Shown: positions 46,206 through 54,751 of the stretch, piece after piece
Numbering within the stretch: the first letter of the stretch is position 1
Layout of the letters: each line of letters opens with the position of its first letter
Assembly (NCBI GenBank): GCA_963807675.1
Contig: CAWECP010000012.1
Span: 868,001-932,000, forward strand
Length of the DNA stretch: 64,000 bases
Direction: 5' to 3'
From: Bog-473 sp963807675
GTDB lineage: Bacteria > Actinomycetota > Acidimicrobiia > Acidimicrobiales > RAAP-2
The notes under the pieces: generated by a model
Databases searched by the model: none
Seen by the model: the letters and a program-made list of their open reading frames with translations, nothing else
What the model was told of the DNA's origin: nothing
Program-made: the position numbers and the translations under genes

Positions 46206-46636
46206 TCGGACACCACCGGGCGGGGCCGGGTGGTGAAACCGAGCGAAGCCCCGGGCAGCGCTTCGCCGTCGATGGTGAGCCGCCAGGCGAACCGGGTGCC
46301 GGGCGCCAGCGGGATGGGGCCCAGGTTGACGGCCAGGGCCACGTCGATCGGCGACCCCTCGGGGATGCCCGGCGGCTGGCTCACGGTGAACTCACCCCGC
46401 ACCTCAACCGGCTGGGTCCCCTCGGCCGTCTCCATCAGCACGGGCCGGCCGTCGGCGTCCTCCAGGAAGAGCTCCCAGTGGTGGGACGCCTCCGCCTCGT
46501 GCCAGTCGACGTCGATCTTCAACGCGACGGCGGAGGGGACGGGGTCCGGGCCTGTCATGCTCCAGCCGCCGCCGAGGATGTAGAGCTTCCCGTCGGACAC
46601 CTGCGCGGCGTCGCACAGCAACATGGTCACTTTCAC
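46202..46636 (-). CDS. DUF6941-like conserved protein
   Basis: A 144-residue protein starting MKVTMLLCDAAQVSDGKLYILGGGW, an N-terminus shared by a widespread actinomycete family of unknown function (I place it with DUF6941 from memory). It is predicted to be all beta with no signal or helix membrane segments; 'DGRPVLMETAEG' and 'FAWRLTIDGEAL' are the other conserved stretches. It overlaps the hydratase gene, so the two are co-translated. Confidence 0.7.
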   Translation of the reverse strand: MKVTMLLCDAAQVSDGKLYILGGGWSMTGPDPVPSAVALKIDVDWHEAEASHHWELFLEDADGRPVLMETAEGTQPVEVRGEFTVSQPPGIPEGSPIDVALAVNLGPIPLAPGTRFAWRLTIDGEALPGASLGFTTRPRPVVSE

Positions 46637-46728
46637 GGGAGCCGAGGTTATAGGCCAGCCGCGGTGTGCCGAGAGGAATAGCGGGAAGTCCGGGGGACGA
46701 CGCGCCGGAGTTTGCCCAGGAGGGGCTC

Positions 46729-48011
46729 ATGAAGCGCATTTCGGCGTGGGCGGAGCACCGCGCCGCGCCCGTCGTCGCCACGACGGCCCTGCTCGTCGTG
46801 GTCATGGCCTACAGCCTGCTCGGCCACCCGCTGCTGCACATCGGCCGCCACACCCTGCTCGCCCCCAGCGACTACCTGAGCCTGGTCAACAGCTCGTCGG
46901 CCATCCTCCACGGCCGCTTCGGCCTCATCTACGGCAACGACGCCGCGTTGGTCTCGCCGCCGGCGCTCGAGGTGCGTGCTCGTCCCCGTCATCGCCCTCG
47001 GGCACCTGCTCGGCCTCTCGCCGTCGGACCACCACCTCTCGGGCGAACCCCTCAGCATGTGGCTCGTCACCGGGCCGGCCGCCGTCCTGCTGGCGTCGAC
47101 CGCGCTGTTCGCACTCGATGCGGTGGCGCGCTCGTGGCGCCTGTCTCGCCGGTCGCGCCTCGCCCTGGCCCTGGCCGGCGCGCTCGGCGTCGGCAACGTG
47201 GTCGGTGGGTGGGGGCACCCCGAGGACTGCGTCGCGCTGGCGCTGGTGGTGTGGGCCGCGCTGGCCATGGAACGTCGCGGCACGGCCGGCGCGGCACGGG
47301 CGGCGCTGTTGCTCGGGGTGGCCATGGCCTTCCAGCCGCTGGCCGTCATCGGCGTGGTGCCCGTCCTGGCCCGCCTGGGCTGGCGCGACGCGGCGCGGCT
47401 GTGGCCCCGCCTGCTCGTGCCGAGCCTGGTCGTGCTGGTGCCGCCGCTGCTCGGCCAGGCCCACCACACGGTGTTCGTGCTGGTGCACCAGCCCGTCGAG
47501 CTGGCCCACAACTCCCTCACCCCGCTGAGCGGGCTGGCCCCGTCGCTCGGGCCCGGCCTCCACGGCGGCGGTCCCACCCGCCTGGTGGCCGTCGCCCTCG
47601 GCGCCGCGCTGGGCGCGCTGGTGTGCCGGCGGCGCCACGACCTCGCCACCGTGCTCACGGTGACAGCCATCGGCTTCGCCCTGCGGGTGGTGCTCGAGAC
47701 GGAGCTCAACTGGTACTACCTCTGGCCGGTGGCCGCGCTGTGCCTGGCCCTGTCGCTGCGGCGCAGCACGCTGCGCTTCGGCCTCTGCACCGCCGCCCTG
47801 GCGGCCAGCATGGTGCTCGGGGACCGCCAGGTGCACCACATCGCCCTGTGGTGGCCGGCCCTCATGGCGACGCTCGTGTGCATGCTGGCGGCGGTCGGCC
47901 CGTCGCCGCGGCGGTGGGCGACGCTGGCCGCCGGCGGGCGGGCCCCAGTCCCGTCGCCCTCTACAGTGCGGGGCCATGGAAGCGACGGAGAGCGCAGCAC
48001 GAGCGCGGTGA
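46729..48011 (+). CDS. Polytopic membrane protein, possible glycosyltransferase; frameshifted
   Basis: ATG 46729 has an excellent ribosome site (AGGAGG). About ten hydrophobic helices follow 'KRISAWAEHRAAPVVATTALL', with 'NSSSAILHGRFGLIYGN' and 'GWGHPEDCVALALV' in loops. The general look is of GT87-like polyprenyl-phosphate mannosyltransferases, but no diagnostic motif is secure. A single extra C at 46975 breaks ALEV from VLVPVIALG. The frame then runs without a stop into the methyltransferase. One missing G at about 48007 would give a stop (TGA) at the end of this gene, so the end given is inferred. Confidence 0.6.
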
Positions 48012-48653
48012 GTGAACTCACCGGCCTGCGCGACGACGTGTACCGCCGTCCGCTGGCCACGGCGCTCGAACGGCTGGGGGTCGGCGCCGGCTGGCGCTGT
48101 GCCGACGTCGGGGCGGGCGGCGGCGACGTGTCGGTGGCGCTGGCCGAGATGGTGGGTCGGGACGGCCGCGTCTACGCCGTCGACAGCGACCCCGCCGCGC
48201 GCGACGAGGTCGCCCGCGCCGCCGCCGCGCACGCGCAGGTGATCGCGCTCACCCAGGCGGGCGAGGACCTTTCCCTGCCCGAGGAGGTCGACCTCGCGTT
48301 CTGCCGCTTCCTGCTGCTTGCACGTCCTCGAGCCGCTCGCCGTGGTGCGCATGATGGCCGGCGCCGTGCGGCCCGGCGGGTGGGTGGTGGCGCAGGAGCC
48401 GATCACGTCGGCCGGGCGCATCGGCGGGTCGCCACTCTCCATGCCCGACGCGCCGCACCCCGACGTCGGCGCGCTGCTGCCCGCGCTGGTGCGCGACGCC
48501 GGCCTCGAGGTGGTCGACGCCTGGGCCGAGGCACCGGCCGGCGTGGGGCCGGGCCCGGTGGCGCGCTACCTGGAGTCGCTCACCGGGGTCGACCCCGGCG
48601 ACGACCCGGTCGTGCTGCCGCCGCTGGTCACGGTCGTCGGCCGCCGGCCCTGA
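47976..48653 (+). CDS. SAM-dependent methyltransferase, frameshifted
   Basis: A class I methyltransferase: motif I 'CADVGAGGGDVSVALAEMVG', motif II 'VYAVDSDPAARD', then 'EEVDLAFCRFLLLHVLEPL' and 'AVRPGGWVVAQEP' after repair of an extra T at about 48319. The start is uncertain. If one G is missing at about 48007, ATG 47976 (MEATESAARA) reads straight into VSELTGLRDD and the product is 225 residues; otherwise GTG 48008 is the start. The substrate is unknown. Confidence 0.72.
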
Positions 48654-48710
48654 ACGGGCTGGCCCGCCGACACGGAAACGCACCGAAAAGAGGGCACCGA
48701 AGTCAGCCGG

Positions 48711-48716
48711 TAGCGT
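48711..48716 (+). promoter_or_regulatory. -10 element (TAGCGT) for methylsuccinyl-CoA dehydrogenase
   Basis: TAGCGT fits TANNNT and lies 8 bases before GTG 48725, which has no ribosome site, so a leaderless transcript is likely. Confidence 0.45.
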
Positions 48717-48724
48717 CGCATCCC

Positions 48725-50347
48725 GTGACGACGCCCCCTGCACCCATGCTCGCCGGCGCCGCCGAGGCGGTGGACCTGGCCCAACATCTCGTCGACCGGG
48801 CCTGCGCGGCCGTGCGCGACCGCGGCGGCGTCGACGCCAACCAGGTGGTGGCCTACGACGTCGCGCACGCGGCCGCCGCGGTGGCGACGGCCCGGGCCGT
48901 CCTCCTGTACGGCGAGCAGGGGGACGACGAGGCGGCCATCGCCGCCGCCTTCGTGGCCGACGTCCTGGCCGACCTGGCCGGGCGGGTCGCCGGGCGAGAG
49001 GTCCTGTGGGGGGTCGAGCCGGGTTGGGCCGACCCGGTGGCCTCGTTCGTCGTGGCCCAGCGCGACCCGGCCGTCTTGGCCGGCCTGGCCAACGTCGAAG
49101 GCCCGCGGCACCTGGGCGAGGACTTCGAGCTGGTGCGCGAGACGTTCCACCGGTTCGCCGAGGACAAGGTGCGCCCGCACGCCGAGCAGGTACACCGGGA
49201 GAACCTCGACATCCCCGAGGAGGTCATCGAGGGCCTGGCCGAGCTCGGCGGGTTCGGGCTCTCGGTCCCCGAGGAGTACGGCGGCTTCGCCTCGGGCGGC
49301 GAGAGCGACTACATGGGCATGGTGGTGGCCACCGAGGAGCTCAGCTGGGGCTCCCTCGGCGTCGGCGGCTCGCTCATCACCCGGCCCGAGATCCTCACCC
49401 GCGCCCTCGTGTACGGGGGTACCGAGGAGCAGAAGAAGCAGTGGCTGCCCCGGCTGGCCTCGGCCGAGATCCTGGCCGCGGTGGCGGTGACCGAGCCCGA
49501 CTACGGCTCCGACGTGGCCAATATCGTGACGGCGGCGTCGCCGGTGCCGGGGGGCTGGGTGGTCAACGGCGTCAAGACGTGGTGCACCTTCGCCGCCCGG
49601 GCCGACGTGCTGATGCTGCTGGCGCGCACCGACCCCGACCGTTCGCTGGCCCACCGCGGCATCTCCATGTTCGTGGTCGAGAAGCCGCGCGGCGACGGCC
49701 ACGGCTTCCTCTTCACGCAGACCCAGGACGACGCGCCGGAGCGGCCGGGCGACCTGGCGCCGGGACGCCTCGAGGGCCGGCCCATCGACACCCTGGGCTA
49801 CCGCGGCATGCACTCCTACGAACTGGCCTTCGAGAACTGGTTCGTCCCGGAGGCCAACCTGGTCGGCGGCCCCGACGGCCTGGGCCGAGGCTTCTACCTC
49901 CAGATGCAGGGGTTCGAGAACGGCCGGCTCCAGACGGCGGCGCGTGCCCTGGGCGTCATGCAGGCCGCGTACGAGGCGGCCGCCGCCTACGCAGCCGAGC
50001 GCAAGGTCTTCGGCGCGCCCATCGGCGACTACCAGCTGACCCAGGCCAAGCTCGGCCGCATGGCCGTGCTCATCCAGGCCACGCGCCAGAGCTCGTACCA
50101 CGTCGCCCGCCTGATGGCGCAGGGCGAGGGCGCACTCGAGGCGTCCATGGTCAAGGCCTACGTGTGCCGGGCCGCCGAGTGGGTCACGCGCGAGGCCATG
50201 CAGATCCACGGCGGCATGGGCTACGCCGAGGAGTACGCGGTGAGCCGCTACTTCGTCGACGCCCGGGTCTTGTCGATCTTCGAGGGCGCGGACGAGACGC
50301 TGGCGCTCAAGGTCATCGCCCGGCGGTCTGATCGGTTGATCGGTTGA
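48725..50347 (+). CDS. mcd: Methylsuccinyl-CoA dehydrogenase-like acyl-CoA dehydrogenase
   Basis: A 540-residue protein, about 160 longer than ordinary acyl-CoA dehydrogenases. The extra N-terminal helical domain, 'VKTWCTFAARADVLMLLARTD', 'RPIDTLGYRGMHSYELAF', 'YLQMQGFENGRLQTAARALG' and 'EWVTREAMQIHGGMGYAEE' are those of methylsuccinyl-CoA dehydrogenase (Mcd) of the ethylmalonyl-CoA pathway, which makes mesaconyl-CoA. The catalytic Glu is in SIFEGADETL. The end is unusual: after KVIARR the last codons are inside an 8-base tandem repeat. Confidence 0.88.
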   Translation: MTTPPAPMLAGAAEAVDLAQHLVDRACAAVRDRGGVDANQVVAYDVAHAAAAVATARAVLLYGEQGDDEAAIAAAFVADVLADLAGRVAGREVLWGVEPGWADPVASFVVAQRDPAVLAGLANVEGPRHLGEDFELVRETFHRFAEDKVRPHAEQVHRENLDIPEEVIEGLAELGGFGLSVPEEYGGFASGGESDYMGMVVATEELSWGSLGVGGSLITRPEILTRALVYGGTEEQKKQWLPRLASAEILAAVAVTEPDYGSDVANIVTAASPVPGGWVVNGVKTWCTFAARADVLMLLARTDPDRSLAHRGISMFVVEKPRGDGHGFLFTQTQDDAPERPGDLAPGRLEGRPIDTLGYRGMHSYELAFENWFVPEANLVGGPDGLGRGFYLQMQGFENGRLQTAARALGVMQAAYEAAAAYAAERKVFGAPIGDYQLTQAKLGRMAVLIQATRQSSYHVARLMAQGEGALEASMVKAYVCRAAEWVTREAMQIHGGMGYAEEYAVSRYFVDARVLSIFEGADETLALKVIARRSDRLIG

Positions 50348-50369
50348 TCGGTTGATCGGTTGATCGGCT
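50330..50369 (+). repeat. Octamer tandem repeat GATCGGTT, five units
   Basis: Four exact copies of GATCGGTT and a fifth with one change (GATCGGCT) span the 3' end of the mcd-like gene, including its TGA stop. Eight is not a multiple of three, so a change in copy number would alter the last residues and the stop of the protein. Confidence 0.9.
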
Positions 50370-50422
50370 GAGACTCGAGCTCTCTCGGCAGCCAGGGCGG
50401 CCAGGGGCGGGGTCGGTCAGCG

Positions 50423-51361
50423 TCAGGTGGCGCTGCGACTCAGCCCGGCCCGCTCGCCGCGGCTGACGAATTTGATCGCCATCTTGCGGCTGGCCTCGTC
50501 GATCATCTCGTCGCCGAACATGACGGCACCCTTGCGGTCCTCCTCGGTCGCCTTGCGGTACGCCTCGAGGAGGTCGAAGGCGTGGTCGAACTGCTCCTGG
50601 GTGGGCGAGAACACCTCGTTCAAGACGATGGCCTGGTCGGGGGTGAGGGCCCACTTGCCGTCGTAACCCAGCATGCGGGCCCGCATGGAGTACTCGCGTA
50701 GCGCGTCCATCTCGCGCACCTTGAGGAACGGCCCGTCGATCACCTGCAACCCGTTGGCCCGACCGGCCATCAAAATGCGGCTGAAGACGTAGTTGAAGTG
50801 GTCACCGGGGTACTCGGGGATGTCGACGCCGCCGGTGAGCACCGGCATCTCGATACTGGCCGCGAAGTCGGCCGGGCCGAAGATGATCGTCTCGAGCCGC
50901 GGCGAGGCCGCACAGATGTCGTCGACGTTGATCAGACCGCGCGCCGTCTCGATCTGCGCCTCGATGCCGGTGTGCCCGACCGGCAGTCCCGACTTCTTCT
51001 CCACCTGGGTCAGCAGCAGGTCGAGCGCCTGCACCTCGGCGGCCGACTGCACCTTGGGCAGCATGATCTCGTCGAGCCGCTCGCCGGCGTTCCCGACCAC
51101 CTCGATCACGTCCCCGTAGGTCCATTCGGTGTCCCAGGCGTTCACCCGCACGCAGAGCACCCGGTCGTCCCAAGGCAGGTTCTTGATGGCGTCGACCACC
51201 TTGGGCCGCGCCGCCTCCTTCTCGAGGGGGGCGACGGCGTCCTCGAGGTCCAGGAAGGTCATGTCGGCGGGCACCGTCGGAGCCTTGGCCAGGAACTTCT
51301 CGCTGGAACCCGGGGTCGACAGGCAGGAGCGACGGGGCAGGTCACGTGAGCGTGCGGACAT
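50423..51361 (-). CDS. CitE-like lyase, L-malyl-CoA/beta-methylmalyl-CoA lyase type
   Basis: A 312-residue HpcH/HpaI aldolase-CitE family TIM barrel. 'FLDLEDAVAPLEKEAAR' holds the metal-binding acids, 'CVRVNAWDTEWTYGDV' the CoA/phosphate Arg, and 'IIFGPADFAASIEMP' the second metal motif. It resembles the malyl-CoA/beta-methylmalyl-CoA lyases found with Mcd and mesaconyl-CoA hydratase, and would split beta-methylmalyl-CoA to glyoxylate and propionyl-CoA. Convergent with the mcd-like gene 76 bases away. Confidence 0.87.
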   Translation of the reverse strand: MSARSRDLPRRSCLSTPGSSEKFLAKAPTVPADMTFLDLEDAVAPLEKEAARPKVVDAIKNLPWDDRVLCVRVNAWDTEWTYGDVIEVVGNAGERLDEIMLPKVQSAAEVQALDLLLTQVEKKSGLPVGHTGIEAQIETARGLINVDDICAASPRLETIIFGPADFAASIEMPVLTGGVDIPEYPGDHFNYVFSRILMAGRANGLQVIDGPFLKVREMDALREYSMRARMLGYDGKWALTPDQAIVLNEVFSPTQEQFDHAFDLLEAYRKATEEDRKGAVMFGDEMIDEASRKMAIKFVSRGERAGLSRSAT

Positions 51362-51477
51362 GGGGCCAGGGTAACAAACGGCCTTGCGCCCCCTTTTCGG
51401 GCGGATGCACTGCGGCCCTGCGCCCGGCGGGTCCGGTCCGGCCCCCGCACCGCACCGGCACCGGCCGACGGGGCGGC

Positions 51478-52164
51478 TCAGCTCAGATGCTCACGGAAGA
51501 ACGCGATCGAGCTGTCCCACAGTTGCTGCGAGGCCGCGGCGTCGTACACCTCGGGGCGCGTGTCGTTGAAGAAGGCGTGGTCGGTGTCGGGGTGGACGAT
51601 GATCTCGACCGACTTGCCCAGGCCGCGTAGCTGCTCCCCCAGCGCGTCGGCCGCCTCCGGCGGGAAGAAGCCGTCCTTCTCGGCGTAGTGGCCGAGCACC
51701 TTGGCCGACATGGCGGCGTAGTCGGGCTGCGCGTCGGGCCACGGAATCACGCCGTAGCACGGCACCACGGCGGCCACGGCGTCGGGGCGCTGCGTGGCCA
51801 GCACGAGCGCCAGCCCGCCGCCCATGCAGAAGCCGATGACGCCGATGTGGTCGCCCGAGCTCCGCCGCAGCACCTCGTCGACGGCGCCGCTCAGGTCGCG
51901 GCCGGCCTGGTCGAGCTTCATGGCCATCATCGCCTTGCCCGCCTCGTCGGGCTCCCCCGGCGGCACCTGCTGCCCGTGGTAGAGGTCCGGCGCCAGCGCC
52001 ACGAAGCCCGCTGCGGCGAAGCGGTCGCAGACGTCCTTGATGTGGTCGACCAGGCCCCACCACTCCTGGATCACGATGACGCCGGGCCCGCGGCCGCCAT
52101 TCGGCACCGCCAGGTAACCGCCTGCCACGGAACCGTTGCTCGCGAATTCGATCATCTCACCCAT
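51478..52164 (-). CDS. Dienelactone hydrolase-family protein
   Basis: A 228-residue alpha/beta hydrolase with the dienelactone-hydrolase nucleophile motif GFCMGGGLAL (Cys in the elbow), an early Glu in 'VIVIQEWWGLVDH', Asp in YAEKDGFFPP and His in PDTDHAFFNDTRPE. These match the Cys-Asp-His triad and substrate arginine of clc-type enzymes, though many family members have other roles. Divergent from the NlpC gene with a palindrome between them. Confidence 0.9.
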   Translation of the reverse strand: MGEMIEFASNGSVAGGYLAVPNGGRGPGVIVIQEWWGLVDHIKDVCDRFAAAGFVALAPDLYHGQQVPPGEPDEAGKAMMAMKLDQAGRDLSGAVDEVLRRSSGDHIGVIGFCMGGGLALVLATQRPDAVAAVVPCYGVIPWPDAQPDYAAMSAKVLGHYAEKDGFFPPEAADALGEQLRGLGKSVEIIVHPDTDHAFFNDTRPEVYDAAASQQLWDSSIAFFREHLS

Positions 52165-52216
52165 GGCGCAGGACCGTAGTTCGTGCCGGCGCGTGTCGTT
52201 CTCCCTACCTGTTCAC

Positions 52217-52234
52217 CGGAAGTTCGAACTTCCG
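52217..52234. promoter_or_regulatory. 18-bp perfect palindrome, likely operator
   Basis: CGGAAGTTCGAACTTCCG is its own reverse complement. It lies in the divergent gap, 53 bases from the dienelactone hydrolase start and about 100 bases before the NlpC gene. A dimeric regulator (TetR or MarR class) would be a typical partner; none is encoded beside it. Confidence 0.6.
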
Positions 52235-52264
52235 CAACTCTTCGCTCACCTGCATCTTCCTACC

Positions 52265-52330
52265 ATGAGTACGACCGGAAACGCCCATTTCAGGGCGAGG
52301 GTGTTTGAAACCCCTGGAGAGCCCCGATAA
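52265..52330 (+). CDS. Possible 21-residue leader peptide before the NlpC/P60 gene
   Basis: An ATG at 52265 opens a short frame (MSTTGNAHFRARVF...) that ends in TAA just two bases before the NlpC gene start. It contains the apparent ribosome site (GGAGAG) of that gene. It could couple translation or act as a control leader; it may also be chance. Confidence 0.25.
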   Translation: MSTTGNAHFRARVFETPGEPR

Positions 52331-52332
52331 GA

Positions 52333-53512
52333 ATGAGCGCCATCGTGACTGACGTAGAGCGGGTCAACCACTCCGCGCCGCGGTCAGGACGGAGTGCTTC
52401 GGCGCTCCAGCGGGTAGCCGTCCCCGCTCTGACCGTCGTCACAGTGTTGTCCGGCACTGTGTTTGGCCTGGCGCGCCCTGCAGCGGGCGACGCTATCTCT
52501 GACGCCAAGGCGAAGGCGGCCGCCATCGAGGCGTCGCTGCAGCAGGCCCAGAACCAGATGTCCGCACTGAGCCAGCAGTACGACGAGGCCAAGTACCACC
52601 TGTCGCAGATCGACTCGAGCATCGACTCGACCAAGGCCACCATCGCGTCCGACGCGGAGACGGTGTCCGAAGACAAGGCCACGCTGGCCAAGGCGGCGGT
52701 GGCCAACTACATCTCCGACGGGACGGCGTCTGCGCAGAACCCGCTCTTCTCCGGCAACGACCAGACGATCGGCGCCAGCACCGAGTACGACCAGATCGCC
52801 GAGGGCGACATCAACCTGGCCGTCGACAACCTGCACACGCGCGGAGAACTCGCTCAACGCGCAGGAGACCCAGCTGCAGGGCGAACAGGGGCAGGCGCAG
52901 ACCGAGGTGACCGCGGAACAGAACGCGGTGGCGCAGAACCAGCAGGCGATCGAGCAGCAGCAGTCCGCGTTGAACCAGGAGCAGGGTCAGATCGCGCAGC
53001 TGGTGCAGCAGCAGGAGCAGGCCGAGGCCGCCCAGGCCGCCCAGGCCGCGCAGCAACGTCAGGAAGCCGCCGCCGCAGCCGCCGCCGCCTCCTCGTCGAG
53101 CAGCGACCTGGCCGGCCTGAACGAGGCCGCCCCGCCACCCACCGCCGCCGGGGGTGCGGGCGCCGTCCAGGCGGCCGAGAGCCAGATCGGCGTCCCCTAC
53201 GTGTGGGGGGGCGAGTCACCCAAGGGCTCGGCCGACCCGGGGTTCGACTGCTCGGGCTTGACCGCCTGGTCGTGGGGCCAGGTGGGCGTGCCGCTGCCCC
53301 ACTACTCGGGCGCCCAGATGGCCGACTCGGCCCCCGTGCCCATCAGCGACCTCGAGCCGGGCGACCTCCTCTTCTACGGACCGGGTGGCTCCGAGCACGT
53401 CGCCATGTACATCGGTCCGGGCGAGATGATCGAGGCGCCCTACACCGGGGCCTCGGTCTGGATCACCGCGCTCCGCCTGGGCGACGGCTTCGTGGGCGCC
53501 GGCCGGCCGTAG
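52333..53512 (+). CDS. NlpC/P60 peptidoglycan endopeptidase, frameshifted
   Basis: A cell-wall hydrolase of about 392 residues when repaired, resembling RipA-type enzymes. A signal/anchor segment (about 30-53) precedes a long coiled coil ('KAAAIEASLQQAQNQMSALS'). After 'AVDNLHT' an extra C at about 52840 breaks the frame; it resumes as AENSLNAQETQLQGEQGQ and continues through a Gln/Ala-rich coil to the C-terminal catalytic domain: Cys in DPGFDCSGLTAWSW, His in PGGSEHVAMYIG and a third residue near EAPYTG. It cuts peptide stems during growth or division. Confidence 0.87.
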
Positions 53513-53644
53513 CCGGGCCGGGCTTCCGTTTCCGCCACCCGCCACCCGCCACCCACGGCCCAACCGAACCCACCGCAGCGCCCCGGACCGGCCGCCCGCT
53601 CCACCCTCTCCGTCGGGTGGTCCTAACCTGGCATCGAGCGCCTC

Positions 53645-54529
53645 ATGAAACCGGTCCCCGTCGTCTTCCACATCGGGCCGCTGCAGGTCCACACCTACGG
53701 CATCGGGCTCGCGCTGACGTTCTGGTTCGGCTTCGTCTACTTCGAGCGGCGGCTCAAGAAGAACGGCTACCCCACCGACTGGCTGGTCCCGGTCTTCCTC
53801 TGGATCATTCTGGCGGCCGTCGTGGGCGCCCGGGCGCTCCACGTGCTGACGAACCTCAGCTACTACACGGCCAACCCGGGCGACGTGTTCGCCATCTGGC
53901 ACGGCGGGCTCTCGTCGTTCGGCGGCCTGCTCTTCGCCGTGCCGACGGGCATCCTCCTCACCCGTCGCCGCTGCCCCGAGCTCCCGCTCGGCCGGGCCCT
54001 CGATCTCGTGCTCCCCGTGCTCTTGGCGTGCTGGGCCGCGGGGCGCCTCCTCGGCCCCCAGCTGATGGTGGCCGGCGGTGGGCACCCGACGCACCAGTGG
54101 TTCGGCATGTACTACGCCGGCCAGCCGGGCAAGCGCCTGCCGGTGCCCATCTTCCAGGCGCTGGAGGACTTCACCGTCTACCTGATCTTGATCCTGATCG
54201 AACGGGCGCTGGACCGCTGGCCCGACGGCTCGCCCCGGGTGGGCTACCCGCCCGGGATCGTTCTCGGCACGGGAATGATCCTGTGGGGCATAGAGCGCTC
54301 GCTCGACGAGCACCTCTGGCTCGGGGAGGACGGCCGCCTCGGCTCGGACCTGGTCCAGTTGGCGGGCATCCTGTTGGTCATCGGCGGCACCGTGATTCTG
54401 CTCCGCACGCGGCTGCGCTGGCGCGTGTGGCTGCGGGTGCACCACGGTCCGGAGCCGCCGCCGCTGCCGGACCAGGTCGGCGCGGCCGATCCCTCCGACA
54501 CGCCCGAGAGCGCCGATCAGCCGGCCTGA
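53645..54529 (+). CDS. lgt: Prolipoprotein diacylglyceryl transferase, divergent
   Basis: A 294-residue membrane protein with about seven helices and the Lgt order: 'GPLQVHTYGIGLAL', 'VGARALHVL', 'IWHGGLSSFGGLL', 'AAGRLLG' and a late Arg in 'ILWGIERSLDEH'. The usual GRIGNFxNGE signature is changed to GRLLGPQLMVAG and the HPxQLYE motif to VPIFQALED, although the key arginines and His (HGG) remain. It either tolerates these changes or acts on a different substrate. No typical second lgt copy is seen in the window. Confidence 0.78.
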   Translation: MKPVPVVFHIGPLQVHTYGIGLALTFWFGFVYFERRLKKNGYPTDWLVPVFLWIILAAVVGARALHVLTNLSYYTANPGDVFAIWHGGLSSFGGLLFAVPTGILLTRRRCPELPLGRALDLVLPVLLACWAAGRLLGPQLMVAGGGHPTHQWFGMYYAGQPGKRLPVPIFQALEDFTVYLILILIERALDRWPDGSPRVGYPPGIVLGTGMILWGIERSLDEHLWLGEDGRLGSDLVQLAGILLVIGGTVILLRTRLRWRVWLRVHHGPEPPPLPDQVGAADPSDTPESADQPA

Positions 54530-54574
54530 AAGCCGGTGCCGGATGCGGCTCGGCGCGACGTGGCGCGGCTCGGG

Positions 54575-54751
54575 CTACTGCTCGTGCCGGTGCGTGAGGC
54601 AGGCCGCCCGGGCCCGCGTGTGCTCGCCCTGGCGCTCGATGGCCACGGCGCAGCCGTCCCGGAAGATCCATCCGGCCTCGCGCCAGGGGCGCACCTCCGG
54701 AATGGACTCGGCTCCCAGGCGGAGGATGATTTCGTCGAGTCGTGCGTTCAT
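54575..54751 (-). CDS. Small protein, 58 residues
   Basis: ATG 54751 with AAAGGGGAA upstream opens a 58-residue frame (MNARLDEIILRLG...). It has two cysteines (DGCAVAIER, AACLTHRH), a well-balanced composition and no overlap with other genes. I do not recognise it. It is below the usual length cutoff of gene finders. Confidence 0.5.
   Translation of the reverse strand: MNARLDEIILRLGAESIPEVRPWREAGWIFRDGCAVAIERQGEHTRARAACLTHRHEQ

Noticed and set aside
46976..50347. A giant 1,123-residue protein joining the membrane protein, methyltransferase and acyl-CoA dehydrogenase
   Set aside because: The three parts are in one frame only because of a likely lost base near 48007 and an inserted base at 48319. 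The dehydrogenase has its own GTG with a -10 element.
50330..50369. CRISPR array
   Set aside because: The eight-base units are contiguous with no spacers and no cas genes are near.
52165..52332. Cyclic di-AMP riboswitch before the NlpC/P60 gene
   Set aside because: Such riboswitches precede cell-wall hydrolase genes in many actinomycetes, but the gap is only 167 bases and lacks the conserved core; only the palindrome and the leader frame are visible.
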